Shown: positions 1-8,916, counted from the first letter of the stretch. The stretch is 64,000 nt of DNA from Afipia sp. (GCA_024508675.1 JANINQ010000021.1:744001-808000); one strand, 5' to 3'. Notes: generated from the sequence alone by a model not told the origin. Numbers and translations are program-made.

Positions 1-691
1 CGAACGCGGCCTGCATCAGCTTGCCGTATTTCACGATCACCACGTCCCAGCCGAAATTACGGAACATGGTCTCGAGCTTTTCCCAAAGGCCTTCGCGGAT
101 CACCGCGTCGAGACTCTGGCGGTTATAGTCGATGATCCACCAGGTGTTGCGCAGGCCCTGCTTCCATCCTTCCAACAGCGCCTCGAAGATATTGCCTTCG
201 TCGAGTTCCGCATCGCCGACCAGCGCGATCATCCGGCCTTCCGGACGGTCCTTCATCCAGCCATGCGACTTCACATAGTCCTGCACCAGCGACGAGAACA
301 GCGTTTGCGCCACGCCGAGACCAACCGAACCGGTGGAGAAATCCACGTCGTCGATGTCCTTGGTGCGCGAAGGATAGGACTGCGCGCCCTTGAAGCCGCG
401 AAAGTTCTCCAGCTTTTCGCGGGTCTGCTGGCCGAGCAGATATTGAATCGCGTGGAACACCGGGCTGGCGTGCGGCTTCACCGCCACGCGGTCCTCAGGC
501 TTGAGCACGCCGAAATACAGCGCCGACATGATCGTCGCCAGTGACGCGCTTGAGGCCTGATGCCCGCCGACTTTCAGTCCATCGGAATCCGGCCGGATGT
601 GATTGGCGTGATGGATGGTCCACGAGGACAGCCACAGCACCTTCCTGGTGAGAGCCGACAGGATTTCCAGACGGGATGGATCGATGGGCAT
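1..691 (-). CDS. MdeB/AceE-like 2-oxoacid dehydrogenase E1 component (transketolase-like), 5' part
   Basis: Reading the minus strand from about 691 to the window edge gives an open frame of about 230 codons that is absent from the ORF track because its stop lies outside the window. The product begins MPIDPSRLEILSALTRKV and continues with a thiamine-pyrophosphate-binding segment, GDAELDEGN followed about 25 residues later by DYN, the GDG...N motif of transketolase and homodimeric pyruvate dehydrogenase E1 proteins. Known relatives include AceE and MdeB, the 2-oxobutyrate dehydrogenase E1 next to methionine gamma-lyase in pseudomonads. A divergent Lrp-type regulator lies immediately upstream, an arrangement like mdeR-mdeAB, so a role in amino-acid-derived ketoacid oxidation is inferred. 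An in-frame GTG at 700 is an alternative start. The E1 fold is clear; the exact substrate is not. Confidence 0.8.
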   Translation of the reverse strand, partial: MPIDPSRLEILSALTRKVLWLSSWTIHHANHIRPDSDGLKVGGHQASSASLATIMSALYFGVLKPEDRVAVKPHASPVFHAIQYLLGQQTREKLENFRGFKGAQSYPSRTKDIDDVDFSTGSVGLGVAQTLFSSLVQDYVKSHGWMKDRPEGRMIALVGDAELDEGNIFEALLEGWKQGLRNTWWIIDYNRQSLDAVIREGLWEKLETMFRNFGWDVVIVKYGKLMQAAF

Positions 692-824
692 GGCGGTCAC
701 CGGATTGGATCAAGCCTCGATGCTAATCCTCCTCGCAAGCGCAAATATCTCAAATAATCTCGACTATCGTTCCGATATTAGGATACTATACCAACGATCT
801 ATAAATTTATGAGACTTTATTCCA
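692..824. promoter_or_regulatory. Divergent promoter region between E1 gene and Lrp-type regulator
   Basis: This 133-bp gap is markedly AT-rich compared with its surroundings, particularly from about 745 to 815, where runs such as AAATATCTCAAATAATC and GATATTAGGATACTATACC occur. Lrp/AsnC proteins usually bind AT-rich degenerate palindromes between themselves and a divergent target, so autoregulation plus control of the E1 gene is the natural inference. I cannot fix a precise operator or transcription start. Confidence 0.45.
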
Positions 825-1286
825 ATGACTGATCTCGACGCGATTGACCGCAAAATCCTAACGATTCTGCAGGCCGACAGCCGTGTCACCATGCAGGAAC
901 TGGCGGATCAGGTCGGTCTGTCCGTGTCGCCCTGTCATCGCCGGGTGAAACTGCTGGAGGAGCGCGGGGTGATCACGCGCTATATCGCGATGGTTGACCA
1001 GAAGTCGGTCGGGCTTCCGGTCAGCGTCTTCATTTCGATCAAGCTGGAGCGGCAGAAGGAGGAAGACCTCGACCGCTTCGCCAAGGCGATCTCGAAGTGG
1101 AAGGAAGTGCTGGAATGCTACCTGATGACCGGCAATCGCGACTATCTGCTTCGCGTCGTCACCGCCGACCTGCCCTCCTACGAGAACTTCATCAAGACCA
1201 AGCTGACGCGGCTCGACGGCATTGCCTCGATTGAATCGAGCTTTGCGCTCAGTCAGGTGAAATATTCCATCGCGCTGCCGGTGTAG
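825..1286 (+). CDS. Lrp/AsnC family transcriptional regulator
   Basis: The 153-residue product has the usual Lrp/AsnC length and architecture. An N-terminal helix-turn-helix (about residues 5-60, with DRKILTILQADSRVTMQELA and the recognition helix region LSVSPCHRRVKLLEERGVI) is followed by the RAM/ligand-binding domain, which includes ECYLMTGNRDYLLRVV. Such regulators form octameric discs and respond to amino acids. The gene is divergent from the E1 gene at the left edge, like mdeR/bkdR next to ketoacid dehydrogenase genes, so it probably activates that gene in response to an amino acid or ketoacid. The effector is not deducible. Confidence 0.92.
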   Translation: MTDLDAIDRKILTILQADSRVTMQELADQVGLSVSPCHRRVKLLEERGVITRYIAMVDQKSVGLPVSVFISIKLERQKEEDLDRFAKAISKWKEVLECYLMTGNRDYLLRVVTADLPSYENFIKTKLTRLDGIASIESSFALSQVKYSIALPV

Positions 1287-1295
1287 CGTAACGCA

Positions 1296-1934
1296 TCAAT
1301 ACAGATTCCGCTTCGCATCCTGCCCGATCACGAAGTCGATCAGCTTTGCCGGCACGAACGCGCGGCCCTGATTGCGCAACATTTCGCCCCAGGTCGGTAA
1401 CCGCGTTCGCGGTATGCGCTTGTCCGGATTCCACAGATCCGAGCGCTTCAGCGCCTTGCTGCAATGGAGATAGACCTCCACCACATCGACCACGATCACC
1501 GAGCGCGGACGCTTGCCGTCCACCACGAACCTGTCCATCAGGTCGTCGTGAACCGACACCATTGCCGTGCCATTGATACGCAGCGTTTCATCGATCCCCG
1601 GAATAAAGAACAACAAGCCTACTGCAGGCGCGTGCATGATGTTGGTCAGCGTATCCAGCCGGTTGTTGCCGGGCCGGTCCGGAAAAGCCAGTTGCCTCGG
1701 ACCGAGCGCATGCACGAAGCCCGGCTCGCCGCCGCGCGGCGACACATCTGCAAGGCTGTCCGGCCGACTGGTGCCGACACAGAAGAACGGCGACAACGCG
1801 ATGAACTTCAGCGCGAAGTCGTCGAGATAGTCGATGGCCTTGTCGCGGACCGGCTTTGAGACATTCGGATAGACGGTGCGCAGCGCAGCTTCATCCGTCA
1901 CCTTGCTGTCGCCGGGAATGGAGCTGTCGCTCAT
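1296..1934 (-). CDS. Pyridoxamine 5'-phosphate oxidase-like FMN-binding protein (MSMEG_1061-type)
   Basis: The start at 1934 gives a 212-residue protein beginning MSDSSIPGDSKVTDEA; the longer track ORF adds an N-terminus with no family resemblance. The sequence shows the split-barrel features of the PNPOx-like superfamily: GTSRPDSLADVSPRGGEPGFVHALG for the first strands, then LAFPDRPGNNRLDTLTNIM and a late VVDVVEVYLHCSKALKRSDLW. The last motif is characteristic of the subfamily often called MSMEG_1061. Members bind FMN or F420 and the substrate is usually unknown. The gene is convergent with the Lrp gene, 9 bp away, and on the same strand as the siderophore locus behind it, but there is no functional link I can defend. 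Confidence 0.8.
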   Translation of the reverse strand: MSDSSIPGDSKVTDEAALRTVYPNVSKPVRDKAIDYLDDFALKFIALSPFFCVGTSRPDSLADVSPRGGEPGFVHALGPRQLAFPDRPGNNRLDTLTNIMHAPAVGLLFFIPGIDETLRINGTAMVSVHDDLMDRFVVDGKRPRSVIVVDVVEVYLHCSKALKRSDLWNPDKRIPRTRLPTWGEMLRNQGRAFVPAKLIDFVIGQDAKRNLY

Positions 1935-1950
1935 CGTTATCCCTCTCGCC

Positions 1951-2142
1951 CTAGTCGCGCTTGAGGAAAAAATATCCGCACAACAGAATTGGAATCGCCA
2001 GTGTCGCCCAGGAGACACCATCCCACACACCATCCCCGACCAGCGCCGAGATGAGGCCGACGATGCTCAGCACACCGAGCACGGCGGGGATCGCGAAAAT
2101 CTGGCCATTGGTCTGGCGGCGTGGACGCAAGGCTGGCTTCAT
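1951..2142 (-). CDS. Small two-helix membrane protein of the siderophore locus
   Basis: This 63-residue protein overlaps the PepSY gene by 4 nt (ATGA), so it is very probably translated with it. It has a basic N-terminus (MKPALRPRRQ) and two hydrophobic segments, about residues 16-36 and 43-59, ending KRD. Small membrane proteins of this sort often follow PepSY genes in iron-uptake operons of Bradyrhizobiaceae. I do not recognise a named family. A partner or stabiliser of the PepSY protein is a guess from position. Confidence 0.7.
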   Translation of the reverse strand: MKPALRPRRQTNGQIFAIPAVLGVLSIVGLISALVGDGVWDGVSWATLAIPILLCGYFFLKRD

Positions 2143-3305
2143 GACGGATAAACCGGACGATGATCCGACACCGCAGCATCGACGACGACCCGCTCGACAC
2201 TCACGCCGGACTGCCTTCTACGGAGCCATAGATAAAGCCCCGTGATCAGCACCACGATGGTGATGATATCGAGAATTGCCCAGATGATCTTGAGCGGCAT
2301 GCCGCCATAGTCGCCGAAATGCAGCGGCTGCGAGATCAGCAAAGTGGAGACGTACCACGGCAGATCGCGGCTGTCGGTGAGCACGCCGGTCTCGGCATCG
2401 ATCAATGCCGGCTTGAGTAGCTTGGCGGTCAGCGGCGTATTCCCCTTCATGAAGACCGCATAGTGGCTCTTGCTGCTGAAGATCGTGCCCGGAAACGCGA
2501 CGAAGGCGGGCTTCATATGCGGCTCGGCCTTGATGGCCACCTGCACCGCGGCGTCGATCGACGACGGATGAGCGGGCAGCGGCTTGTCCTTGTATTGCGC
2601 GGTCATCTCCGCAAGCTGACCAAATTGCCAGATCTTGATGACGAGTTCTGCCCAGGTGTTGATCACACCGGTAAAGCCGACCACCAGCATCCACATCACC
2701 AGCACGATGCCGGTGAGATTGTGAATATCGAGCCAGCGCACCACGCGCAGCCGGTCGCGACGATAGGTACCGAACTTCAGCTTCCGCATTGACGGTGCAT
2801 AGACCACGATTCCGGAAATGATCGCGACACAGAACAGAATGCCCATCAGGCCGAGAAACAGTTTTCCGGGCAGACCGGCATACATGTCGGTATGCAGCTT
2901 GAGCATGATGTAGGTGAAGCGGCCGGTGACATCCGGCGCGTCGAGGTACTGCGCGGTGTGCGCGGCTACGCGAACGATCCGGTTGTCGGACGGATTGGCT
3001 TCCAGCGACTTGCCGATGCTGATCATCATCGCATTGGCGTCATCGGGGTCCCAGATCAGGAAATGGGGCACCATTCCCGGGTCTTTGGTCAGGCTGTTCT
3101 TTACCACCAGATCAAGGCTGGCGAGCGGCGCACCTTCCGCCACCTGCTCTGCCTGCACTTCATCATGCAGCAGATGATCGATCTCGTGATGGAAGATCAG
3201 CGGCAAGCCGGTGATGCAGAGCATCAGCATGAACACGGTGCAGATGATGCTGGACCACTTGTGGGTCCAGCCCCATCGGCGCAATGATTTGCTGGTGCCT
3301 GCCAA
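2139..3305 (-). CDS. PepSY-associated TM domain protein, probable inner-membrane ferri-siderophore reductase
   Basis: The 388-residue protein has four main transmembrane segments (about residues 19-40, 145-165, 194-216 and 340-365) with PepSY domains in the loops, the architecture of PF03929. The first helix contains WTHKWSSIICTVFMLMLCITGLPLIFHHEID, and the last ends in a basic cytoplasmic tail. Proteins such as FoxB, FsqB and PiuB-type partners of TonB receptors share this architecture and reduce imported ferric siderophores. The gene lies 12 bp downstream of the TonB receptor gene and overlaps the small membrane gene by 4 nt, so the three form one operon. The reductase role is inferred from family and context. 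Confidence 0.85.
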   Translation of the reverse strand: MAGTSKSLRRWGWTHKWSSIICTVFMLMLCITGLPLIFHHEIDHLLHDEVQAEQVAEGAPLASLDLVVKNSLTKDPGMVPHFLIWDPDDANAMMISIGKSLEANPSDNRIVRVAAHTAQYLDAPDVTGRFTYIMLKLHTDMYAGLPGKLFLGLMGILFCVAIISGIVVYAPSMRKLKFGTYRRDRLRVVRWLDIHNLTGIVLVMWMLVVGFTGVINTWAELVIKIWQFGQLAEMTAQYKDKPLPAHPSSIDAAVQVAIKAEPHMKPAFVAFPGTIFSSKSHYAVFMKGNTPLTAKLLKPALIDAETGVLTDSRDLPWYVSTLLISQPLHFGDYGGMPLKIIWAILDIITIVVLITGLYLWLRRRQSGVSVERVVVDAAVSDHRPVYPS

Positions 3306-3317
3306 TATTCCGCTCCG

Positions 3318-5615
3318 TTAGTTCCATGAATATTTCAAGGTGCCGAGAACGGTTCGGGCCGTACCAAGACCGCAGTAAGCAAGACCTGTCAGACACGATG
3401 CAACGTAGTACCGGTTTGTGAGGTTCTTCGCGGTCACTTGCGCGGACCAGCCTTTCAGATCCGGCCGCGTGTAGGCGAAATCGTAATTCACACTCGCATC
3501 GAACAACGTGTAGTCGGGAAGAACGAACGTGTTGAACTGATCGCCATAGCTTTCGCCGACGTAGCGAACACCTGCACCCAGGCCCAGGCCGGCCAGCGGA
3601 CCGTCGTACCAGGTATACTTGGCCCACAGCGAAGCCTGATCGATCGGCACGCCGTTGACATACTTTCCCTGAGCACCGAGCACGCTCTTGCTGATCCTGG
3701 CATCCGTGTGCGTGTAACCCGCGATGATCTCAAATTCGCGCGTGATATTGCCGCGAGCTTCCAGCTCCACACCGGTGGAATGAACCCCATCCGTTTGCAC
3801 GCTGAAAAGCGGATTTCCCGGATCTCCCGTCAGCACATTATCCTGCTGGATGTCGAAATAGGCTGCTGTCAGCATGAGGTTGGTGCCAACAGGCTGGAAT
3901 TTCACGCCGACTTCCCAACCTTCTCCGGTTGTCGGCTTGAACGCCTGCCCTGTCTGACTGGCATTCGCATTCGGCACAAATGATGTCGAATAGTTGGCGT
4001 ATGGCGACAAGCCGAAATCGAACAGATAGTTCAGACCAACGCGGCCAGTCCAGGCAGCATCGCTCCGTCCATAGGTGCCCGCAGGCGGATAGCCAAACGG
4101 CGGAGGGGCAGAAGCGATCACTTGCGTGTTCACCCAATCCTGCCGGCCGGTCAGCGACAATGTCCAGCGATCCAGCTTGATCTGGTCTTGAGCGTAAAGA
4201 CCGACCTGATCGATCTTGTTGTTAAGCAGCATACCCGGAGTCAGCGAACTCGCCGGGGGAACGGGGGTTCCGTAAACCGGATTATACGCGTTGATCGGCG
4301 CGATGAATGCAAAGCGGTAATCGGAGCTGCCTGTCTGTTTCAGGTAGTCCAAACCAACGAGAACCTTGTGAGTTAACGCGCCGGTCCGGAAATCGGCCTG
4401 CAACTGATTATCGACAGTGAAGTTCTCAGCCTTTGAACTAATGTAGTTATAGGTTCGATTTACGAGAGTGTTGCTCAGCGGCACCATCCCTTCGGAGCGC
4501 ACGCTCTGCAAATCGTTGCTCACCTCCATGTAGCGGAGGTTCTGGCGGAACTGCAGATTGTTGTCGAAGCGATGCTCGAATGCATAACCAATGGCGGCCT
4601 GCTCAAGCTTGTAGCCGTCCAATCCGGGTTCACCGATATAGCGGCTATACGGGACGTGCCCGTTCGGGTTGGGCAGGAACGAGACCTGCCCCGGCACGTA
4701 CTGCTGATAACCCTTGTTGTCGATCTTCTGGTAGTGCGAGAGGATCGTGAAGCTGGTGTCATTCGTGGGCCGCCATGTAAAGCTAGGCGCAATGAAGACC
4801 TTGTTGTCCTGCATGAAATCGGTCTGTGTGTCGCTCTGACGTGCAAGACCAACAAGCCGATAGAGAAACTCACCATTCTTGTCGATCGGACCGCCGAAAT
4901 CGAACGCGCCCTGAACACGATTGAACGAGCCGAATGTTCCTTCAGCTTCGAAATGCGGCGTCGCCGTCGGACGCTTGCTGATCATGTTGATGAAGCCACC
5001 GGGATCGGTCTGACCGTAAAGACCGGACGACGGCCCCTTGAGAACTTCCAGCCGTTCCAGACCGTAGGTCTCGATCTTCGGCATTGCGAACTGGACGCCA
5101 TCTCTCGGCATACGCAATCCATCCAGGTATTGCGGAGCGTCGAACCCTCGCAGCTTAAAGCCATCGAAGAAGGCATTGGCGCCATAACTCTGAAGCGCCA
5201 CACCGGGCGTATACTGAAGCGCATCCTGCACGGTCTGTGCGCCCTGATCCTTGATCTGATCTTTCGTCACGACCGAGATCGACTGCGGCGTCTCCAGCAG
5301 CGGCGTATCGGTCTTGGTCGCCGTCACACTTTGCCGCGCGGAATAGCCGACCACCGGCCCCGTGCCGCGCTCACCAACCTGAGCCGGAACCGGCTGTGCG
5401 GGAACAGGTGCGGGCGCCACGCGTGCGGCACGACGCGGACGAGCGCGCTGCCCTGCCACCCGGACCTCGGGAAGCGTCGTCGCCGATTGCCTCTCGGACG
5501 GAGGTTCCGTGGACTGGGCGAATGCCGGCGTGGCATAGACGCCTCCCAAAATCGCCACACCCAGCGCGCTTCGCATCGTCACGCGCAAAACATCCTTCGA
5601 CAGCAGCCGCCCCAT
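3318..5615 (-). CDS. TonB-dependent siderophore receptor
   Basis: The 765-residue outer-membrane protein starts with a typical signal peptide ending in ATPAFAQ near residue 34. A proline-rich stretch (about 45-80) precedes the plug domain, recognisable from TPLLETPQSISVVTKDQI and DALQYTPGV, then the 22-strand barrel, ending in a beta-signal-like TVLGTLKYSWN. Length and motifs match the FhuE/FpvA/FoxA class (TIGR01783) that imports ferric hydroxamate or mixed siderophores. The PepSY gene follows at once and an AraC/PchR-type regulator precedes it on the same strand, so ferri-siderophore uptake is well supported. The particular siderophore cannot be read from sequence. No signalling (FecA-type) N-terminal domain was seen. 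Confidence 0.93.
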   Translation of the reverse strand: MGRLLSKDVLRVTMRSALGVAILGGVYATPAFAQSTEPPSERQSATTLPEVRVAGQRARPRRAARVAPAPVPAQPVPAQVGERGTGPVVGYSARQSVTATKTDTPLLETPQSISVVTKDQIKDQGAQTVQDALQYTPGVALQSYGANAFFDGFKLRGFDAPQYLDGLRMPRDGVQFAMPKIETYGLERLEVLKGPSSGLYGQTDPGGFINMISKRPTATPHFEAEGTFGSFNRVQGAFDFGGPIDKNGEFLYRLVGLARQSDTQTDFMQDNKVFIAPSFTWRPTNDTSFTILSHYQKIDNKGYQQYVPGQVSFLPNPNGHVPYSRYIGEPGLDGYKLEQAAIGYAFEHRFDNNLQFRQNLRYMEVSNDLQSVRSEGMVPLSNTLVNRTYNYISSKAENFTVDNQLQADFRTGALTHKVLVGLDYLKQTGSSDYRFAFIAPINAYNPVYGTPVPPASSLTPGMLLNNKIDQVGLYAQDQIKLDRWTLSLTGRQDWVNTQVIASAPPPFGYPPAGTYGRSDAAWTGRVGLNYLFDFGLSPYANYSTSFVPNANASQTGQAFKPTTGEGWEVGVKFQPVGTNLMLTAAYFDIQQDNVLTGDPGNPLFSVQTDGVHSTGVELEARGNITREFEIIAGYTHTDARISKSVLGAQGKYVNGVPIDQASLWAKYTWYDGPLAGLGLGAGVRYVGESYGDQFNTFVLPDYTLFDASVNYDFAYTRPDLKGWSAQVTAKNLTNRYYVASCLTGLAYCGLGTARTVLGTLKYSWN

Positions 5616-5803
5616 CTCACATTCCCCGTTTTGCTGAGCCTTTCAGCCCTCAATCGGAAAAAGCAGATTTGGTCGGCAGACGCCTTTGCGTGCGCGCAAA
5701 AACCCTTTGATCGTATGTTGACCTTCTCAAAGGTAAGGGTGTTGCGCTGCGAGTGCGGCATTTAAGACGCACTGCACTGAGCCGATCGCGGAACTCACGC
5801 TTT
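5616..5803 (-). promoter_or_regulatory. Promoter region of the siderophore receptor operon
   Basis: This 188-bp gap separates the AraC regulator from the TonB receptor start and must hold the receptor promoter. Parts of it are AT-richer (for example ACCTTTGAGAAGGTC on the minus strand around 5720-5740). I looked for a clear Fur 19-mer or Irr ICE box by eye and could not defend one. Confidence 0.35.
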
Positions 5804-6727
5804 TCAGGATAGCGACTGGCTGCGGTAGAGGCTCGGAACGGAACCGAAATGCTTGCGGAAGGCCGTCGCAAAGTTCGCGGGATTTGTGTAGCCGACCAGA
5901 TCGGCCGCTTCGGTCACGGTCATGTTCTGATAGACCAGCGCTTCGCGCGCCACTTCCAGCCGCCGCGTCCTGAGATAATCGATGGCGCTGACGCCGTAGG
6001 CTGCGCGGAAACGCAGGTTGAACGATCGGCGGCTGGCGCCTGCCCGGCGCGCAAGCTCCGCAATGCTCCATGGATAGCGCAGGTTCGCATCCATCATCTC
6101 CTTCGTGGCTTGCAGGCGTACGCGCTTGTGGTCGACAGGATTGCTCAATTCCGCGTTCCGACGCAGCGCGAACATTCCCCTCGCCAGAACCTCGGTGGCC
6201 TGCGCGCTCATCAGCAGCTTTGCCGCCTGGCCATCGAGCGCCGGTGAGAGAATCTCCGCGGCAATTGCCTGAATGCGCGGCGGGGCCTGCACCGAGAAAG
6301 CCAGAACAGGCCGCTCCGTTGCCCTGAACAGCTCCAGAAATTCCTTCTCGAAACCCAATGCTGCAATGGACGCGTAAGGAAAGGCGACACCCACAGCCCT
6401 GATCGGTCCACTTGGCGCTTCGCCGCTGCAGGGCGTCGGCTCGCGTATCGCCATCCCCAGCAGCTTGTTCTCGGAATAGCGAATCTTTTCCGGCCCGTCG
6501 CAAGCATAGCTTTCGCCGGTCCCCTCCAGCACGATGGTCATATAGAGACCCGGCTTCATGGTTCCGTGCGTCCGAAGATCCGCGGGCAAGCGGAAATTGC
6601 CCGGCTGAAGAATACAGCCGGGATTATCGAGCCAGACCATGCTCTGAGAGTAGATGTCCTCGACAGGCCGGTTCTCGCGATCGAGAATCCGGAAATCGTC
6701 GATGATCAGGCTGAAAAGTTCTGACAT
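5804..6727 (-). CDS. AraC family transcriptional regulator of the siderophore locus
   Basis: The start at 6727 (MSELFSLIIDDF) gives 307 residues; the track start at 6775 adds an arginine-rich 16-residue extension. The C-terminal third carries the two AraC helix-turn-helix motifs, WSIAELARRAGASRRSFNLRFRAAYG and MTVTEAADLVGYTNPANFATAFRKHFG. The N-terminal domain resembles the PchR/RhrA group (a GxxxAxxI-like ligand-binding region). It lies 188 bp upstream of the TonB receptor gene in the same direction, and PchR-type proteins activate receptor genes when the ferric siderophore is present. Control of the 5615-1951 operon is inferred. Confidence 0.87.
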   Translation of the reverse strand: MSELFSLIIDDFRILDRENRPVEDIYSQSMVWLDNPGCILQPGNFRLPADLRTHGTMKPGLYMTIVLEGTGESYACDGPEKIRYSENKLLGMAIREPTPCSGEAPSGPIRAVGVAFPYASIAALGFEKEFLELFRATERPVLAFSVQAPPRIQAIAAEILSPALDGQAAKLLMSAQATEVLARGMFALRRNAELSNPVDHKRVRLQATKEMMDANLRYPWSIAELARRAGASRRSFNLRFRAAYGVSAIDYLRTRRLEVAREALVYQNMTVTEAADLVGYTNPANFATAFRKHFGSVPSLYRSQSLS

Positions 6728-6865
6728 GCGCGGCTGCTTTGCCCGCACTATGACCATCCGCCCGCCCCTCCTCAACCGGAGGCAAGGGAATTTAGAGCTA
6801 TTTGAATTTAGAGCCGTTTCAAACTAGCGAGGCATACCCATCCGGGCTTATCGTTCACGACAGCC

Positions 6866-7453
6866 CTAAAGGTCGAAGAAGACCGTTTCCTTGTCGCCCT
6901 GCAGATGAACATCGAACCGATATGTCACGGTATCGCCCTGCTCACGCGTTGCGATCAGTGTCGTCCGGCGATCCGCGGGAACGAGCGCAAGAATCGGATC
7001 GGCAGCGTTCGCGGCTTCATCTTCGAAGTAGATTCGCGTCATCGCCTGCTGGGTCATGCCGCGCGCAAAGATGGCCAGAAGGATGTGCGGAGCCTGCGGT
7101 TTGCCGCCGGGTCCGGGCACGGCACCCGGCTTGATGGTGCGGAACTCAAACCCCCCGGTCGCATCCGCGCCGCAGCGGCCGAACCCCTTGAACGCAGCAT
7201 TGGAGACAGCGCGCGCGTCCTGCGGATCGGCAAAGCGCCCCTGCGCGTCGGCCTGCCAGATTTCGAGCATCGAATCCGGAATGACCTTTCCCTCGCCATC
7301 GAACACCTGGCCAACGACGCGGATGCGCTCGCCGGACACATCGGGCGTGACGAGATCGTTGCTGAATGCATCGTTCCACGCATAGTCGTTTCCGGGCGTC
7401 AGGCCGTATTTAAAGTAAGGGCCGACAGTCTGTGAAGGCGTGATGTTGCTCAT
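6866..7453 (-). CDS. pcaG: Protocatechuate 3,4-dioxygenase alpha subunit
   Basis: The 195-residue protein starts MSNITPSQTVGPYFKYGLTPG, the standard N-terminus of PcaG, and contains LEIWQADAQGRF and GFEFRTIKPGAVPG. It is the non-catalytic partner that assembles with PcaH into the intradiol ring-cleaving enzyme, converting protocatechuate to 3-carboxy-cis,cis-muconate. It overlaps pcaH by 1 nt, and is the last gene of the long operon that begins with the Rieske oxygenase. Its presence tells that protocatechuate (or a close analogue) is the ring-cleavage substrate of that operon. No other pca genes (pcaB, C, D, I, J) are in the window. Confidence 0.96.
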   Translation of the reverse strand: MSNITPSQTVGPYFKYGLTPGNDYAWNDAFSNDLVTPDVSGERIRVVGQVFDGEGKVIPDSMLEIWQADAQGRFADPQDARAVSNAAFKGFGRCGADATGGFEFRTIKPGAVPGPGGKPQAPHILLAIFARGMTQQAMTRIYFEDEAANAADPILALVPADRRTTLIATREQGDTVTYRFDVHLQGDKETVFFDL

Positions 7454-8154
7454 CAGTCGTTATCCAGCGGCGTGGCGTTGCGCCCGCGCAATACAATGTC
7501 GAAGCGATAGCACAGCGCCCAGTCGGGCCTGGTGTTCTCGAGATCGAAGCTCGACACCATCCGCATCCGTGCCTTCTCGTCCGTGACCGAATTGAAGATC
7601 GGGTCGAAAGCGAACAGCGGATCGCCGGGAAAATACATCTGCGTCACAATGCGCGAGATGAACGAATATCCGAACACCGAGAAATGGATGTGCGCGGGCC
7701 GCCAGGCGTTGTGATGATTGCCCCAAGGATACGCGCCCGGCTTGATGGTAACGAAGCGATAGTATCCTTGTGCGTCCGTCTGCGCGCGGCCAGCGCCGGT
7801 GAAGTTCGGATCGATCGGCGCGGGATGCTGATCCACGATATGGATATAGCGCCCGCATGCATTGGCCTGCCAGATTTCCACCAATGTGTTCGGCACGCCG
7901 CGGCCATCCTCGTCACGAACATGACCATGAACGATGATGCGCTCGCCGAGCGGCTCGCCCTTGTGCTGGAGAGTGAGATCGTTGTCGTTCTCACGCACGG
8001 CTTCATGGCCATAGACCGGCCCTGTCAGTTCCGACAGCGTATGCGGGACAACAATCAGCGGTCGGGTCGGCGACCGGAGCACAGTGCTCTTGTAGGCCGG
8101 CGACAGGCGCGGCGCGTGGGCTTCGTTGCTTTCTCGCGGATAGATCAGCGTCAT
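7453..8154 (-). CDS. pcaH: Protocatechuate 3,4-dioxygenase beta subunit (catalytic)
   Basis: The 233-residue protein holds the non-haem ferric iron site of intradiol dioxygenases. By alignment from memory with pseudomonad PcaH, the ligands are Tyr103 (ACGRYIH), Tyr142 (KPGAYPWGN) and His155/His157 (WRPAHIHFSVFG), so the site is complete. It cleaves protocatechuate between C3 and C4. It lies 42 bp downstream of livF and overlaps pcaG by 1 nt, tying ring cleavage to the transporter and upper-pathway genes upstream. Usual pca operons are instead led by pcaQ/pcaDC; here the pair has been recruited to a different operon. Confidence 0.96.
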   Translation of the reverse strand: MTLIYPRESNEAHAPRLSPAYKSTVLRSPTRPLIVVPHTLSELTGPVYGHEAVRENDNDLTLQHKGEPLGERIIVHGHVRDEDGRGVPNTLVEIWQANACGRYIHIVDQHPAPIDPNFTGAGRAQTDAQGYYRFVTIKPGAYPWGNHHNAWRPAHIHFSVFGYSFISRIVTQMYFPGDPLFAFDPIFNSVTDEKARMRMVSSFDLENTRPDWALCYRFDIVLRGRNATPLDND

Positions 8155-8196
8155 GGCCGTCTTCTTCTTGTTGACGTCGTTACACTACTCGTCCGG

Positions 8197-8916
8197 TCAG
8201 TGAATTCCCACCCCGAGCAGGCGGTTCACCAGCGTCCGATCCGACTTCAATTCGTCGGACGCACCTTCCCATACTGCACGCCCGCGCTCGACTACCATCA
8301 CGCGATCGGCGAAATTCAGCGCCCGCTCGATCTGCTGTTCGACGAGAATGATGGTCATGTCGCCGCTGGTCGCCAGCCCGGAGATGGTTTCCATCAGTTG
8401 ATCGCAGATCACCGGCGCCAGCCCTTCGAGCGGCTCGTCCAGCAGAAGAATTGACGGCTTGCCAAGCAGCGTCCGCGCCATCGACAGCATCTGCTGCTCG
8501 CCGCCGGACAACTGAAGGCCGAGATGACGCCGCCGTTCCGCAAGCCGGGGAAACATCTGATAGATGCTCTCAAGCCCGCCACGCTCGCGCGTCTTGAAGC
8601 CCGTCGACAAATTCTCTTCAACCGTCAGCGAACCGAAAATGTCGCGAGTCTGCGGCACATATCCCATGCCGCACAGCGCGCGCGCCGAGGTCCGCAGTGT
8701 GCTGATGTCCTTGCCATCCGCAAGAATGCGTCCGTGATGCCGTGTCGACAACCCCATCAGCGTTGCCAGCAGTGTGGTCTTGCCGACGCCATTGCGCCCA
8801 AGTATCGCAAGCCGGCCGCCGGCGGGAACCTCGAACGACATCTCCGACACGATTTGTGTCGGCCCATAGCCCGCGCTCAGGTGTTCGACCTCAAGCCGTG
8901 CGGCTGGCATCGGCAT
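8197..8916 (-). CDS. livF: Branched-chain amino acid-type ABC transporter ATPase (LivF)
   Basis: The 239-residue ATPase has Walker A GRNGVGKTT, signature LSGGEQQM and Walker B ILLLDEPLEGLAP, with the short-domain length of LivF. Its start overlaps the livG coding region by 26 nt. With livG, livM, livH and the binding protein upstream it makes a complete Liv/HAAT-type importer. Such importers in catabolic operons often carry aromatic acids or amides rather than leucine, so uptake of the pathway substrate is the natural inference. An internal start six bases in (MPAARLE) is possible. Confidence 0.93.
   Translation of the reverse strand: MPMPAARLEVEHLSAGYGPTQIVSEMSFEVPAGGRLAILGRNGVGKTTLLATLMGLSTRHHGRILADGKDISTLRTSARALCGMGYVPQTRDIFGSLTVEENLSTGFKTRERGGLESIYQMFPRLAERRRHLGLQLSGGEQQMLSMARTLLGKPSILLLDEPLEGLAPVICDQLMETISGLATSGDMTIILVEQQIERALNFADRVMVVERGRAVWEGASDELKSDRTLVNRLLGVGIH

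Noticed and set aside
4572-5765. 397-aa plus-strand ORF opposite the TonB receptor
   Set aside because: Shadow; receptor signal peptide, plug and barrel on the other strand are convincing.
5616-5803. Fur box in the siderophore promoter
   Set aside because: No 19-mer with convincing match found by eye; a position-weight search would be needed.
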